Positions 41,222 through 50,021 of a DNA stretch of 64,000 nucleotides are shown here, in pieces (positions within the stretch are counted from its first letter, which is position 1; the number at the start of each line of letters is the position of its first letter). Origin of the DNA: Poriferisodalis sp965204195 (GTDB lineage: Bacteria > Actinomycetota > Acidimicrobiia > Acidimicrobiales > Poriferisodalaceae); assembly GCF_965204195.1 (NCBI RefSeq), contig NZ_OZ241975.1, positions 620,001 to 684,000 on the forward strand, in the 5' to 3' direction. Both the position numbers and the translations under genes were made by a program. The notes below the pieces were generated by a model. The model was not told where the DNA came from, did not search any database, and saw only the letters and a list, made by a program, of their open reading frames with translations.

Positions 41222-41896
41222 TCACCCTCCCGCCGCCGAGCGCGACTCGCTGGCGGGGTACACCTTGATGGAGATGAACCGCACCGGCAGCTCGACGAGC
41301 TCGACCGGGCCGTGGGCCACCTCGCCGTGGATCTGCATGGTGTCGCCGGTGTTGAGCAGGTAGGCCTTGCCGCCGTAGCCGTAGTTGAGCGATCCCTCCA
41401 GCACGTGGAGAAACTCCACACCCGGGTGCTGGTAGAGCGGGAACACGCCGCCCGGCTCGGTGATGGTGGTGATCATCGGCTCGATGATCCGGTTGGGTCC
41501 TCGCAGTGTGCCGAGATCCTGGTACAGCCGGTCCGGCCCGCCGCGGTCGTGGTGGATCTCATGGCCTTCGCCCGCTCGCACGATGACCAGGTCGTGTTCC
41601 TCGTCGAGGCCCCGGAACAGCGCGGTCACGGGTACCTTCGCCGTGCCGGCGAGGCGAGCGAGCGTCGACAGGCTCGGCGCACTCTGGCCGTGCTCGATCT
41701 TGGAGAGCATCCCCAGCGAGATGCCGGCATCGTTGGCGAACGCCGACATCGTCATATTCAAGGCTTGGCGGAGTTCGCGGACCCGGCTGCCGACCACGCG
41801 GCACAGCTCGGCCGTGGTCAGCGGCGAATCGATGGCTGACTCCGCAAGGCTCAGCGGTTCGGGGCCGTCGGGATCTTCCCGCGGGTCCGGGTTCAT
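41222..41896 (-). CDS. XRE-cupin transcriptional regulator
   Basis: A 224-residue regulator with an XRE-type helix-turn-helix (about 36-92, VRELRQALNMTMSAFANDAGISLGMLSKIEHGQ) abbreviated here by its first and last residues: it starts VRELRQ and ends KIEHGQ. A cupin_2 beta-barrel follows (about 145-215), with YQHPGVEFLHVLEGSL as the sensor-site motif. Such proteins often control amine, amino-acid or sulfonate catabolism and bind a small ligand or metal in the barrel. ATG 41896 is preferred over a TTG eight codons upstream. It heads the minus-strand run leading to amt and tdm-tmm, so it is the best local candidate for their control. Confidence 0.82.
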   Translation of the reverse strand: MNPDPREDPDGPEPLSLAESAIDSPLTTAELCRVVGSRVRELRQALNMTMSAFANDAGISLGMLSKIEHGQSAPSLSTLARLAGTAKVPVTALFRGLDEEHDLVIVRAGEGHEIHHDRGGPDRLYQDLGTLRGPNRIIEPMITTITEPGGVFPLYQHPGVEFLHVLEGSLNYGYGGKAYLLNTGDTMQIHGEVAHGPVELVELPVRFISIKVYPASESRSAAGG

Positions 41897-41968
41897 CGCC
41901 CTGATAGTGCCAGATGGCAAGTGCTGGCCGGTGCGCCCGGTGTGCCCGCTGCGGAGGCGGCAGGATCC

Positions 41969-42949
41969 TCAGAGGCTGGCGGCTGCGGCGAAGGTGCGCA
42001 GTTCGCGTTCGACGTCGCCCATCGGCTGGAACGAGACTTCGGTGATGCCTGCGGCAGCGAGTCGTTCCATGCGCTCGGGCACCTCGCTGGCATGGCACAC
42101 GAATGGGGCGATGCGCAGGGACTCAGGCGTGAGCACTTGGCGATCGATGGCATTCAGCTGGGTGAGGTGGCCTTCGTGCAGCGAGAGGTGCAAGGTGTCG
42201 GGGTCCATGGGACCGATGATCTCGCTGAATCGCTCGGCGTTGGGCAGCGTGCTCAGCCGGGCGTCGCGCTGTTCGAGGAAGGCGTGGTACGCCACGCTCA
42301 CCCCCGGCCCGGCGGTGTCCATGACACGCTGCGACGAGATTGTCTCGCCGTCGTCCATGACGGTTCCGAAGCCCAGCAAGATGACGTCGTCGATGCCCGC
42401 GTAGTCGGCGTCGGGCCGGGGTCGTGAGGTGAAGACGCCGCAACCCATCTTCGCTGCGGCCTCGAGGCCCCGGGGGCCGTTCACGCCCAGGATCCACGGC
42501 ACTTCGATGGGGCGCTCGACGGCCTGCCCCGGCCAGTGCAGCATCTTGGCGGCCCTGCCGTCGACTTCGACGATCTCGCCTCGCAGCAGTGCCTGGGTGT
42601 CGGCGACCATCTGAGGGAACTCGGCCCAGCGCAGCGGCTTTTGGCCCATGGCCCGGCGACCGGTGAATCCGGTGCCGACGCCGACGATGACCCGTTCGGG
42701 CCCGACGAGCCCGACCAGCGTCGCGATGGCTGAAGCCGTGGTCATCGGGTGACGCAGCGAGGGGATGAGCACGCCGGGACCGAGACGGATGCGCTCGGTG
42801 CGCACCGCGGCGAGCGCGAGCGTCATCCACACGTCGAGCTGCAGCGCTGGGGTGTCGTACACCCAGGCGGTCTCGTAGCTCAGCTCCTCGGCCAGCACGA
42901 TGTGGTCGGGTGTGTCGGGCACGGGCGGGAACGCTGCAGAGATCTTCAT
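41969..42949 (-). CDS. Luciferase-like (LLM) flavin/F420-dependent oxidoreductase
   Basis: A 326-residue TIM-barrel oxidoreductase of the bacterial luciferase-like family. Seen are IRLGPGVLIPSLRHPM (about 71-86), VGLVGPERVIVGVGTGF, and WILGVNGPRGLEAAAKMG, the usual beta-strand/phosphate-binding loops. Actinobacterial members commonly use F420 rather than FMN; the substrate cannot be told. The start is at the Met of MKISAAFPP; the frame is open further upstream. It is divergent from a PPOX-fold gene, another possible F420 protein. Confidence 0.82.
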   Translation of the reverse strand: MKISAAFPPVPDTPDHIVLAEELSYETAWVYDTPALQLDVWMTLALAAVRTERIRLGPGVLIPSLRHPMTTASAIATLVGLVGPERVIVGVGTGFTGRRAMGQKPLRWAEFPQMVADTQALLRGEIVEVDGRAAKMLHWPGQAVERPIEVPWILGVNGPRGLEAAAKMGCGVFTSRPRPDADYAGIDDVILLGFGTVMDDGETISSQRVMDTAGPGVSVAYHAFLEQRDARLSTLPNAERFSEIIGPMDPDTLHLSLHEGHLTQLNAIDRQVLTPESLRIAPFVCHASEVPERMERLAAAGITEVSFQPMGDVERELRTFAAAASL

Positions 42950-43080
42950 GGCGGCAGTCTCGCGAAATGCGCAGGCCTCGGCCCGGGTCGCCAGCCCTGA
43001 ACGCGCGGATTCGCACGTCCGAGGCTCGCGCCCCCTCGGCAGCCCTGATCGCCGGTGCTCGTATGTGCGAGGCTGCGCGC

Positions 43081-43488
43081 ATGGAGATCTCGAAGGCACT
43101 CGACTACGTGCGCAAGAACGACCGCGCTGTGCTGGCCACCAAGGCGCGCGACGGGACGCCGCAGCTGTCGCCAGTGACGTTGGCCGTCGTCGACGACACG
43201 GTGGTGATGAGCACACGGGACACGGCCTTCAAGGTCAAGAACCTGCATCGCGACCCGCAGTCGTGGCTGTGCGTGTTTCCCGAGAAGTGGCTGGGCCGCT
43301 GGGTCCAGCTCGAGTGCCAGGCTGAGATCATCTCGGGCGAGGCTGCGCTCGACCCGCTGGTCGAGTACTACCGAACGCTGCAGGGCGAGCACCCCGACTG
43401 GGACGACTACCGCCGCGCGATGGTGGAGGACAAGCGTTGCCTCGTCCGCTTCCACATCACCAAGGCCGGCCCCGACAAGCACGGCTGA
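43081..43488 (+). CDS. PPOX-class (pyridoxamine oxidase-fold) F420- or flavin-binding protein
   Basis: A 135-residue split-barrel protein. ALDYVRKNDRAVLATKARDG and the following strand SPVTLAVVDDTVVMST are typical of the F420-dependent PPOX/FDR family, with the region NLHRDPQSWLCVFPE next. These dimers bind F420 or FMN and reduce small molecules or act as haem or biliverdin reductases. ATG 43081 is the family start; an upstream in-frame ATG at 42910 would add an unrelated extension. Confidence 0.78.
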   Translation: MEISKALDYVRKNDRAVLATKARDGTPQLSPVTLAVVDDTVVMSTRDTAFKVKNLHRDPQSWLCVFPEKWLGRWVQLECQAEIISGEAALDPLVEYYRTLQGEHPDWDDYRRAMVEDKRCLVRFHITKAGPDKHG

Positions 43489-43525
43489 TCCGCCGGGGCT
43501 GAGCGCCGCGGTGTATCGTTGGTGT

Positions 43526-43735
43526 ATGGCACGCACAAACATTGACATCGACGAGGCTGCGTGCATGCGTGTCATGCAGCGCTATGGACTCAGCAGCAAG
43601 CGAGCAGCAGTGAACTTCGCCTTGGAACTCGCCTCCGAGGAACCGATGTCGCTTGATGAAGCGCTCGCCATGCGCGGCACCGGTTGGGACGGCGACCTGG
43701 AAGCCATGCGTGGAGGCCGCGTCGAGCACCTGTGA
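43526..43735 (+). CDS. VapB-type antitoxin
   Basis: A 69-residue protein beginning ARTNIDIDEAACMRVMQRYG, a ribbon-helix-helix start, then SSKRAAVNFALELA and a Glu/Arg-rich tail ending in WDGDLEAMRGG that would wrap round the toxin. It overlaps the PIN toxin gene by four bases (GTGA), the classical order antitoxin then toxin. It should repress its own promoter in the short gap after the PPOX gene. Confidence 0.85.
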   Translation: MARTNIDIDEAACMRVMQRYGLSSKRAAVNFALELASEEPMSLDEALAMRGTGWDGDLEAMRGGRVEHL

Positions 43736-44184
43736 CACAGCCCGCTGGCAATGTCGGCCGACCGGCGGAAGCAGTGCTCGTTGAGACGTCGGCGTGGGTC
43801 GCGTTCTTGCGTGGGAGCGATGACGCGATCGCTGACGCAGTCGAGTCTGCGCTCGTCGGCGGCGTGCTCACCTGTGACGCAGTCCGCATGGAAGTGCTGG
43901 CAGGTGCCCGTTACGAAGTGCATCTGGCTCGGCTGCGTGCATTGCTCGGTCGTGCGAAGTTGATTCCAACCAATTCGGTCGATTACCAGCGAGCAGCGCT
44001 GCTGTACCGAACGTGCCGACGGTCTGGCGCGACGGTGCGCAACATGATCGACTGCCTCATTGCTGCGATCGCCATCAGGAGCAGCGCAGCGGTGCTGCAC
44101 GCCGATCGCGATTTCACAGCGCTCGCTCAACACACCCAGCTACAAGTCCATCCTGCATCTGCGACTCACATGCCCGATCGATAG
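43732..44184 (+). CDS. VapC-type PIN-domain toxin (ribonuclease)
   Basis: A 150-residue PIN ribonuclease started at GTG 43732 within the antitoxin stop. The PIN frame is recognisable: VLVETSAWVAFLRG at the first strand, CDAVRMEVLAG with the second acidic residue, MIDCLIAAIAI with the third acidic position, and HADRDFTALA at the end. The first catalytic acid is normally Asp and is Glu here. VapC toxins cut tRNA or rRNA when free of VapB. It ends 6 bases before a convergent gene. Confidence 0.85.
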   Translation: MTQPAGNVGRPAEAVLVETSAWVAFLRGSDDAIADAVESALVGGVLTCDAVRMEVLAGARYEVHLARLRALLGRAKLIPTNSVDYQRAALLYRTCRRSGATVRNMIDCLIAAIAIRSSAAVLHADRDFTALAQHTQLQVHPASATHMPDR

Positions 44185-44190
44185 AGGACG

Positions 44191-44649
44191 TCAGCTGCCG
44201 GTGACCTGCCAGTGGACGAGGGTGTAGGGAGGGTTGCCGTTGTCGTGGTCCTCGAATACGGCCTCGACGTTGCTGCCTATGACGATGTCCTGCATCGGGT
44301 CGCCGAGCAGGTTGCCGATCATGCGCAGGTTGTCGGCGTGGGGCAGCTCGACCAGCACCACGATGTACGGGCCGTGTTCGGCCAGCGCCGGATGCACCGG
44401 GTGGTGCACGCGCTGCCAGGAGTAGATGCGCGCTGTGGGCTCGACCGTCACCCACTCGACATTGAGCGACTGGCAGGCGTGGCACACCCAGTCGGGCCCC
44501 CATTGGTGGGTGCCGCAGTCGGCGCAGCGCTGCACTCGCAGCTCGTGCTCGCGGGTGCCCTCCCAGTACGGCGCATCCATCCCGTCGCGCATCGGGGCAG
44601 GCTGGGTGAGGCCTTCCGGCAGATACGTGGCCTCGGCGAGCGCACTCAT
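44191..44649 (-). CDS. DUF35/OB-fold zinc-ribbon protein paired with a thiolase
   Basis: A 152-residue protein with a rubredoxin-like zinc ribbon (CADCGTHQWGPDWVCHACQS, about 42-61) followed by an OB-fold (about 70-145). These DUF35 proteins form complexes with thiolase-like enzymes and can channel acyl-CoA intermediates. The start overlaps the thiolase stop by four bases (ATGA), which supports a complex. It converges on the vapC gene. Confidence 0.84.
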   Translation of the reverse strand: MSALAEATYLPEGLTQPAPMRDGMDAPYWEGTREHELRVQRCADCGTHQWGPDWVCHACQSLNVEWVTVEPTARIYSWQRVHHPVHPALAEHGPYIVVLVELPHADNLRMIGNLLGDPMQDIVIGSNVEAVFEDHDNGNPPYTLVHWQVTGS

Positions 44650-45842
44650 CCGAGCACCTCCGCCGTGCCGTAGATCGCTGTCGAGGCGATCTCGACCATG
44701 GGTCCGGCGTTGGAGAGCGACACGTTCACGTTCGGCACCTGGTTGGTGGAGTCGCCGCGCACCTGCCGCACGGCCTCGATCTGCATGCCGAGCCCGTGCA
44801 TGTAGCACTCGGCGAGGTTGCCGCCGCTGGTGTTGAGCGGGATGCTCCCACCGTCCGCCCGCAGATTCCCGAACGTCAGCACTTCGTTGGCGTTCTCGTA
44901 GGTACACAAGCCGTGCTCGATGAGGCTCATCACCACGGCACCGGTGAAGTTCTCGTAGCTCTGCACGACGTCCACGTCGTCAGGTGTCACGCCGGCCTGC
45001 TCGTACAGGTGCTGCGCCCCGAGCTTGAAGCTGGAGGTCGCATAGTCGGTCGGGTTGTGGACCCAGGCGCCCGAACGGTGACCGCCGCTCTGCTGGGCTG
45101 CCAGCACCAGCACCGGTGTGTCGCTGAGGTCGGCGGCTCGCTCGGCAGATGTGACGATCATGGCGGCACCGCCGTCGTTCTCCAGGCAGCAGTCGTACAG
45201 CCGGAACGGTTCGGTGATCCAGCGGGATGAGTCGTAGGTCTCGGCGTCGAGCGGGCGGCCGTACATGACCGCCCGGGGGTTGTTCTGAGCGTGGTGGTAG
45301 GCAGCCAGCGCCACCGCCCGCATGGTGGAGCGATCGATACCGTGCTCCCACATGAGCCGCGTGGTACGCATCGCGTACATCTGGGCCGGGCTCATCACGC
45401 CATAGGGCAGCGTGTAGGCGAACTCGCCCCGCACGGCCGGTCGGCGCCCGCCCTGGCCGAAGCGGCCGAACTGGCCTTGGGCGAGGCCCCGGTAGGCCAC
45501 CACGACGTTGGCCGATCCGGCGTGCACGGCGCTGGCGGCGTTCTGCACGACGGCTGCAGCGCCGCCGCCCCCGCCGCCCCACTGCATGTTGGAGTAGCGC
45601 AGCTCTTCGAGGCCGAGGGCGTTGGCCAGCCGAGCCGGCGTGTTGCGGTCGTTGCTGTACGAACAGAACCCGTCGATCTCCCGTGGGTTGATGCCTGCGT
45701 CCTCGCACGCCGCCAAGATCGCCTTCACGACCAGCACGAATTCAGGATCGGTCGATTGGCCGCGCTTGTAGTAGGTGGTCTCACCGACACCTGCAACGGC
45801 CGTGCGGCCACGCAGGCCGCGATCAGCACCTGAGGCACTCAC
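44646..45842 (-). CDS. Thiolase-superfamily (SCP-X-like) acetyl-CoA acyltransferase
   Basis: A 398-residue thiolase-like protein, started at GTG 45842. It has VAGVGETTYYKRG near the start, a Gly run GGGGGG in the loop before NAASAVHAG (about 113-121), DCCLENDGGAAMIVTS (about 222-237) and NTSGGNLAECYMHGLG (about 336-351). The usual nucleophilic Cys loop near residue 90 reads SNMQWGGG, so the Cys is not evident, as in many SCP-2-like thiolases of actinobacteria. It is coupled to the DUF35 gene. Likely role: beta-oxidation or steroid/side-chain cleavage, unproven. Confidence 0.82.
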   Translation of the reverse strand: MSASGADRGLRGRTAVAGVGETTYYKRGQSTDPEFVLVVKAILAACEDAGINPREIDGFCSYSNDRNTPARLANALGLEELRYSNMQWGGGGGGAAAVVQNAASAVHAGSANVVVAYRGLAQGQFGRFGQGGRRPAVRGEFAYTLPYGVMSPAQMYAMRTTRLMWEHGIDRSTMRAVALAAYHHAQNNPRAVMYGRPLDAETYDSSRWITEPFRLYDCCLENDGGAAMIVTSAERAADLSDTPVLVLAAQQSGGHRSGAWVHNPTDYATSSFKLGAQHLYEQAGVTPDDVDVVQSYENFTGAVVMSLIEHGLCTYENANEVLTFGNLRADGGSIPLNTSGGNLAECYMHGLGMQIEAVRQVRGDSTNQVPNVNVSLSNAGPMVEIASTAIYGTAEVLG

Positions 45843-45949
45843 GGCGCAAACCGTAGCCAAGCCCTGCCCGCCCCCGCCGATGCACCGCCGGGTCTGCTGC
45901 ACCCCTCGTCCGGTGGCTGTCGCAGTTCGATGGGCTAGAAACAGGGCCG

Positions 45950-46264
45950 ATGTCCGACGACGAGCTCGCTGACTTCCGCCGCAGTATCGACAAGGTCGAT
46001 GCGGAGCTGGTTCGGCTGCTAGCGGAGCGCTTCCGCATCACTCATGACATCGGCGTCTACAAGGCTGCGAACGACCTGCCGCCGGTTGACCTGCCTCGCC
46101 AGCATGAGCAGGTGGACGGGCTGCGCCGGCTCGCCTTGGCGGAGGGACTCGATCCCGACTTCTGCGAGAGGTTCGTGCATTTCGTGATGGACGAGGTGAT
46201 CCGCAACCACAAACGCATCGCCGAGGCCGCCAGCGAGTTCACCATCGAGCAGGAAACTCTCTAG
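45950..46264 (+). CDS. Chorismate mutase, AroQ type
   Basis: A 104-residue all-helical protein. FRRSIDKVDAELVRLLAERF (about 9-28), the following ITHDIGVYKAAN with the conserved Lys, and RQHEQVDGLRRLALAEGLD with the conserved Arg/Glu residues match AroQ, which turns chorismate into prephenate for Phe/Tyr synthesis. It stands alone between a divergent thiolase gene and a convergent nicotinamidase-like gene. No signal peptide is present, so it is cytoplasmic. Confidence 0.87.
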   Translation: MSDDELADFRRSIDKVDAELVRLLAERFRITHDIGVYKAANDLPPVDLPRQHEQVDGLRRLALAEGLDPDFCERFVHFVMDEVIRNHKRIAEAASEFTIEQETL

Positions 46265-46300
46265 AGACGGGCGAGACCGCTGGCAAGCTGAACGGGCGGT

Positions 46301-46894
46301 TCAGCGCGAGATGATGACCTCGATGCCAGCGTCGGCGAGCTGGGTGCGTGCTGCGGCTTCGGTCTCGGGCGCCACCGAAGCGGAGAGCCCCTCGATCACC
46401 GTGGTCACGTAACCGTTCGCAGCAGCGTCCATCGCGGTGGCACGAACGCAATGGTCGAAGGCGATACCGACCACGTCGACTTCGTGTACGCCTGCAGAGC
46501 TCAGCAGGTCGTTGAGGGTCCGGCCGTCGCCGTCCACGCCTTCGAAGCCGGAATACGCGGCAGCGTGCATGCCCTTGCGCACTCCCGCGTCGATGCGACC
46601 GGCTACAGCGTCGAGTGCAGGGTGCAGCTCGGCCTCTGTGGTGCCGGCCACGCCGTGGGGCGGCCATGTGTCGACGAAGTCGGGCTCGTCGCTGAAGTGA
46701 TCACCCGGGTCGATGTGCCAGTCCTGGGTGGTCACCACGAGGTCGTAGCCGTGGTCGCCGGCGAGCAAGTCGGCCACATTGGCGGCGACGTCGTTGCCAC
46801 CCTCGACCCCCAGCGCGCCGCCCTCGCAGAATGTCGGTTGCACGTCCACGACGAGCAGGGCGGTGCGGGAATGCTGATCGGGATTCTCAGCCAT
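46301..46894 (-). CDS. Isochorismatase/nicotinamidase family hydrolase
   Basis: A 197-residue cysteine hydrolase. The catalytic triad is visible: Asp in LLVVDVQPTF (about 15), Lys in VRKGMHAAAY (about 109) and Cys in AFDHCVRATA (about 150). The metal-binding DWHIDPGDHF (about 58-67) fits PncA-type nicotinamidases, which release ammonia from nicotinamide. ATG 46894 replaces an upstream frame that adds only Arg-rich residues. It could also be a related amidase; PncA is the best guess. Confidence 0.82.
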   Translation of the reverse strand: MAENPDQHSRTALLVVDVQPTFCEGGALGVEGGNDVAANVADLLAGDHGYDLVVTTQDWHIDPGDHFSDEPDFVDTWPPHGVAGTTEAELHPALDAVAGRIDAGVRKGMHAAAYSGFEGVDGDGRTLNDLLSSAGVHEVDVVGIAFDHCVRATAMDAAANGYVTTVIEGLSASVAPETEAAARTQLADAGIEVIISR

Positions 46895-46991
46895 GTCTGG
46901 TCTCCTGCGTCGCGACTCGTGCCGCCGGGCGCGGCTCCCGCAGCGCGCTGAGGCCAAATCTACCGACGGCCCGATGGGGCTTGAGACGGCG

Positions 46992-48152
46992 CTACACGCC
47001 GAGCAGGAACGAGGCGTTGCCCGCCCAGAACGGTGCGGTGACGCCCTCGCTGAGACCGGCCGCGGTGAACGATGCCTGGAACTCTGCGATGGGGTCGCGG
47101 CCGCCTTCGGGGTGCGGCCAATCCGACGAGAACAGGTACAGCTCCGGCCCGCTGTTGGCCACCAGCCAGCCCACGTCCTCGAAGTGCCACGGCGTGAACC
47201 GCACCTGGCGGCGGATGTAGTCCGAGGGTGCCATGGTCAGCTTGGACAGCTCAGGCTCGTGACGGCCGAAGGCCTTGACGCTGTTGTCCAGCGAACGCAG
47301 CAGGTTGGGCACCCAGCCCGCGCCCAGCTCGATCAGCCCGCAGCGCAGATCGGGGAACTTCTCGAAGATGCCGTCGAGCACCATGCAAGCCAGCAGGTTC
47401 TCGGCGTCGTGGTACAGGTTCAAGAAGTCCTTCGAGCGCATGTTCTCGCCGCCGCCCACGAAGTCCTTGCCCGGAACACGTCCGTTGTTGTGGTACGTCT
47501 TCGGCAGCTGGTTGCCGCCGTTCGGCCCGAGGTGCATCAGCACCGGCACGTCGGCCTCGGACAGCAGCGCCCACAGCGGGTCGAAGTCGGGGTGTGTGGG
47601 GCTCGTCGCGGTCGGCACGCCGTGGGGGATCCATGCGGCCCGGCATCCCACCTCGATGGCCTCGCGGGCGCACTCGAGGGTGCGCTGCGGATCCTCCAGA
47701 GGCACGAACGCCACGCCCAGCAGCCGCGGGTCGACCGAGCAGAAGTCGGCGATGCCGCGGTTGTGCGCCGAGGCGCCGCCGTACGCCAGATCGACATCGC
47801 CGCGGGCGTGGAACTGCGTGTGCGCGAACGTCGTGAACACGAGCTGGCTGGCGAAGCCCAGCTGGTCGAGCGCCCCGACCCGTTCATTGGCGTCCATCGA
47901 GCCGTAGGCGAAGTAGCCCTTCGGCCCGCCGACCACGTCGGCTGCCAGCTTGGCCGTCTCCGCAGGATCGTCGCGCCGCGCCCAGCACTGTTCCACCAGC
48001 TCATGGGTGGCTGCATCGCCCCCACCCAACAAGCTCAGGTCCCGGAGCTTGGCGGCCACGGAGCTGTCGGCGTAGCTCGCCAGCCAATCCACCGGTTCCA
48101 TCAGATGGCTGTCGGTGTCGTGAATCAGTCGCTCGCCTGCATACGTCGTCAT
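46992..48152 (-). CDS. Amidohydrolase (ACMSD-like metal-dependent hydrolase)
   Basis: A 386-residue TIM-barrel protein of the amidohydrolase_2 family. DTDSHLMEPVDWL (about 10-22) supplies the first metal ligands, VLMHLGPNGGN the central His, and SSDWPHPEGG (about 340) the final Asp. Members act as decarboxylases or hydrolases of ring-cleavage products and are frequent in actinobacteria. It is 29 bases after the D-aminoacylase-like gene on the same strand, so the two may be co-transcribed. The substrate is unknown. Confidence 0.82.
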   Translation of the reverse strand: MTTYAGERLIHDTDSHLMEPVDWLASYADSSVAAKLRDLSLLGGGDAATHELVEQCWARRDDPAETAKLAADVVGGPKGYFAYGSMDANERVGALDQLGFASQLVFTTFAHTQFHARGDVDLAYGGASAHNRGIADFCSVDPRLLGVAFVPLEDPQRTLECAREAIEVGCRAAWIPHGVPTATSPTHPDFDPLWALLSEADVPVLMHLGPNGGNQLPKTYHNNGRVPGKDFVGGGENMRSKDFLNLYHDAENLLACMVLDGIFEKFPDLRCGLIELGAGWVPNLLRSLDNSVKAFGRHEPELSKLTMAPSDYIRRQVRFTPWHFEDVGWLVANSGPELYLFSSDWPHPEGGRDPIAEFQASFTAAGLSEGVTAPFWAGNASFLLGV

Positions 48153-48181
48153 GATCCCCCCTGGGTTGCAGGTGCGGGCCG

Positions 48182-49879
48182 CTAGCCGCCGTGGCGGAGG
48201 AGCTGGCCGCTGTAGGTCTCGGTCTGGGTGTCCTCTGAGATGGTCTCGGCGCCGTTCACGATGACGCTGCGGTAGCCGCTGGCCCGCTGGATGCGGCGCC
48301 ACTCGCCGCCCGGCAGGTCGTGCACCACTTCGTTCGGCCCGACGGCGAGGTTCTCGGGGTCATACACCACGACGTCAGCAGGGCCGCCCTGGCGGATGAG
48401 GCCCCGGTCGCGGAATCCGGCGAGCTGCGCGGGAAGCGCCGCCAGCCGACGATGCGCTTCCTCGTAGGTCACCCACTGGTTCTCACGCACCTGCTCGGCG
48501 AGTGTCTCGGTGGGGTAGCGCCCCGCCGTGAGGAACTTGGTGTGCGCCCCGCCGTCGGACACGCCGAACAGCATGTGCGGGTACTGCACCACGTCGCGCA
48601 GCAGCTCTGAGCTGCCCTGCGGCGGCGCCACGAAGAACAGCGTGTCGAGCCCGTCCGTGACGGCCACATCCAGCATGAGGTCCACCGGGTGCTTGCCGGC
48701 CACCTCTGCTGCTTGGCCCACCGACATCTCCCGGTACTGCTCGGTCGATTCGCTGCGCGGCGAAAGGATGGTCACGGTCTCGATGCCCGCGGTCGCCGTG
48801 CGGGGCATCGTGTCCTTGAGCGCCTGGCGGCGGCTGGGGTCGGCCATCTTGGCCAAGCGCTCGGCCTTGTCGCCCATGCAGGCTTCCATCCAGGCCTCGG
48901 AGTCGTCGTAGAGGTTCCAGTCCTCGAGGGTGAAGGTGAAACCGGCATCGCTGGTTACGCCTTGGCCGTACACCGGGACGCCCTGCTCACGGCAGCGCTC
49001 CAGCCACTCGATCTGACGGCGGTGGATGTTGGGCTTGTCCTCGAACGCCTGCACCACGTTGTGCAGCAGCGGGCGGCCGCTGATCGATGCGATCTCCTCG
49101 AGGTGGGCCATGTCGTGAGCCACGTTGCCGCTGGTGAGCGTCATCTGCACGACGCCCTCGTTGCGCTCGGCCAGCACGCGGGCCAGCACCCGGGCGGTCT
49201 CGTCGTTCATCATGTCGGTCGGCATTGGTGTGCCGTCCCAGTCGCGTTGCACCGCAGCGGGCCCGGTCGGAGGCAGCCGTTGTGCCGACCAGCCGCAACC
49301 GCCCGCATCCATCGCCTCGTGCACCAGCTTGGCCAGCATCTCGTGCTCGCCTTCGGTGGGCAGCCGCCCGGACTTCGCATCGTCGAGGCCGAGCACCATC
49401 ACCAGCATCGGGCCGATGGGCACGTACGGCAGGATGTTCATCGCCTTGGGCGTGCGTTCGAGGCTGTCGAGGTACTCCGGGAACGTCACCCAGTCCCAGG
49501 GCATGCCCTGGCGCATCGACTCGTACGGGATGGCCTCGACGCGGGTCATCGAGCGCATGGCGTACTCGCGCATGTCGGGATCTACCGGGGCGAAGCCGAA
49601 GCCGCAGTTGCCGATGGCGACCGAGGTGATGCCGTGCCAGCCCGACAGCGTGCAGTAGGGGTCCCAGAAGACCTGCGCGTCGTAGTGGGTGTGCAGATCG
49701 ACGAAGCCGGGGGCGATGTGCATGCCGGAGGCGTCGATGACCTTGGCGCCCTCCCGGGCATCGACCCGGCCGACAGCGGCGATGCTCCCGCCGGCGATGC
49801 CGACGTCGCCGCGCACCCTCGGTGCCCCGGTGCCGTCGAAGATCATCCCGTCCTTGATGACGATGTCGTAGGTGCTCAT
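48182..49879 (-). CDS. N-acyl-D-amino-acid deacylase family amidohydrolase
   Basis: A 565-residue amidohydrolase. Metal motif HTHYDAQVFWDP (about 63-74) and TSVAIGNCGFGFAPV (about 85-99, the Cys seen in D-aminoacylases) are present, as is the late GVSDGGAHTKF with the catalytic Asp. The composite beta-sandwich/TIM-barrel arrangement fits the family. D-aminoacylases release D-amino acids from N-acyl forms, but many actinobacterial members act on other amides. The start at 49879 gives MSTYDIVIKDG, the normal family start. Confidence 0.85.
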   Translation of the reverse strand: MSTYDIVIKDGMIFDGTGAPRVRGDVGIAGGSIAAVGRVDAREGAKVIDASGMHIAPGFVDLHTHYDAQVFWDPYCTLSGWHGITSVAIGNCGFGFAPVDPDMREYAMRSMTRVEAIPYESMRQGMPWDWVTFPEYLDSLERTPKAMNILPYVPIGPMLVMVLGLDDAKSGRLPTEGEHEMLAKLVHEAMDAGGCGWSAQRLPPTGPAAVQRDWDGTPMPTDMMNDETARVLARVLAERNEGVVQMTLTSGNVAHDMAHLEEIASISGRPLLHNVVQAFEDKPNIHRRQIEWLERCREQGVPVYGQGVTSDAGFTFTLEDWNLYDDSEAWMEACMGDKAERLAKMADPSRRQALKDTMPRTATAGIETVTILSPRSESTEQYREMSVGQAAEVAGKHPVDLMLDVAVTDGLDTLFFVAPPQGSSELLRDVVQYPHMLFGVSDGGAHTKFLTAGRYPTETLAEQVRENQWVTYEEAHRRLAALPAQLAGFRDRGLIRQGGPADVVVYDPENLAVGPNEVVHDLPGGEWRRIQRASGYRSVIVNGAETISEDTQTETYSGQLLRHGG

Positions 49880-50021
49880 GGCGTGTGCTCCCGCGTTCAG
49901 GCATGGGTAGTGGCCCGTGGAGCCACTGTAGTGAAGGGGTGTCAAACGGTTCTTGGAGACCGTCGCGGCCGCAGCCTCGCGGAGCGGCCCAAGCTCTCGG
50001 CGCTGCGCTGGGCGTGGTGGG

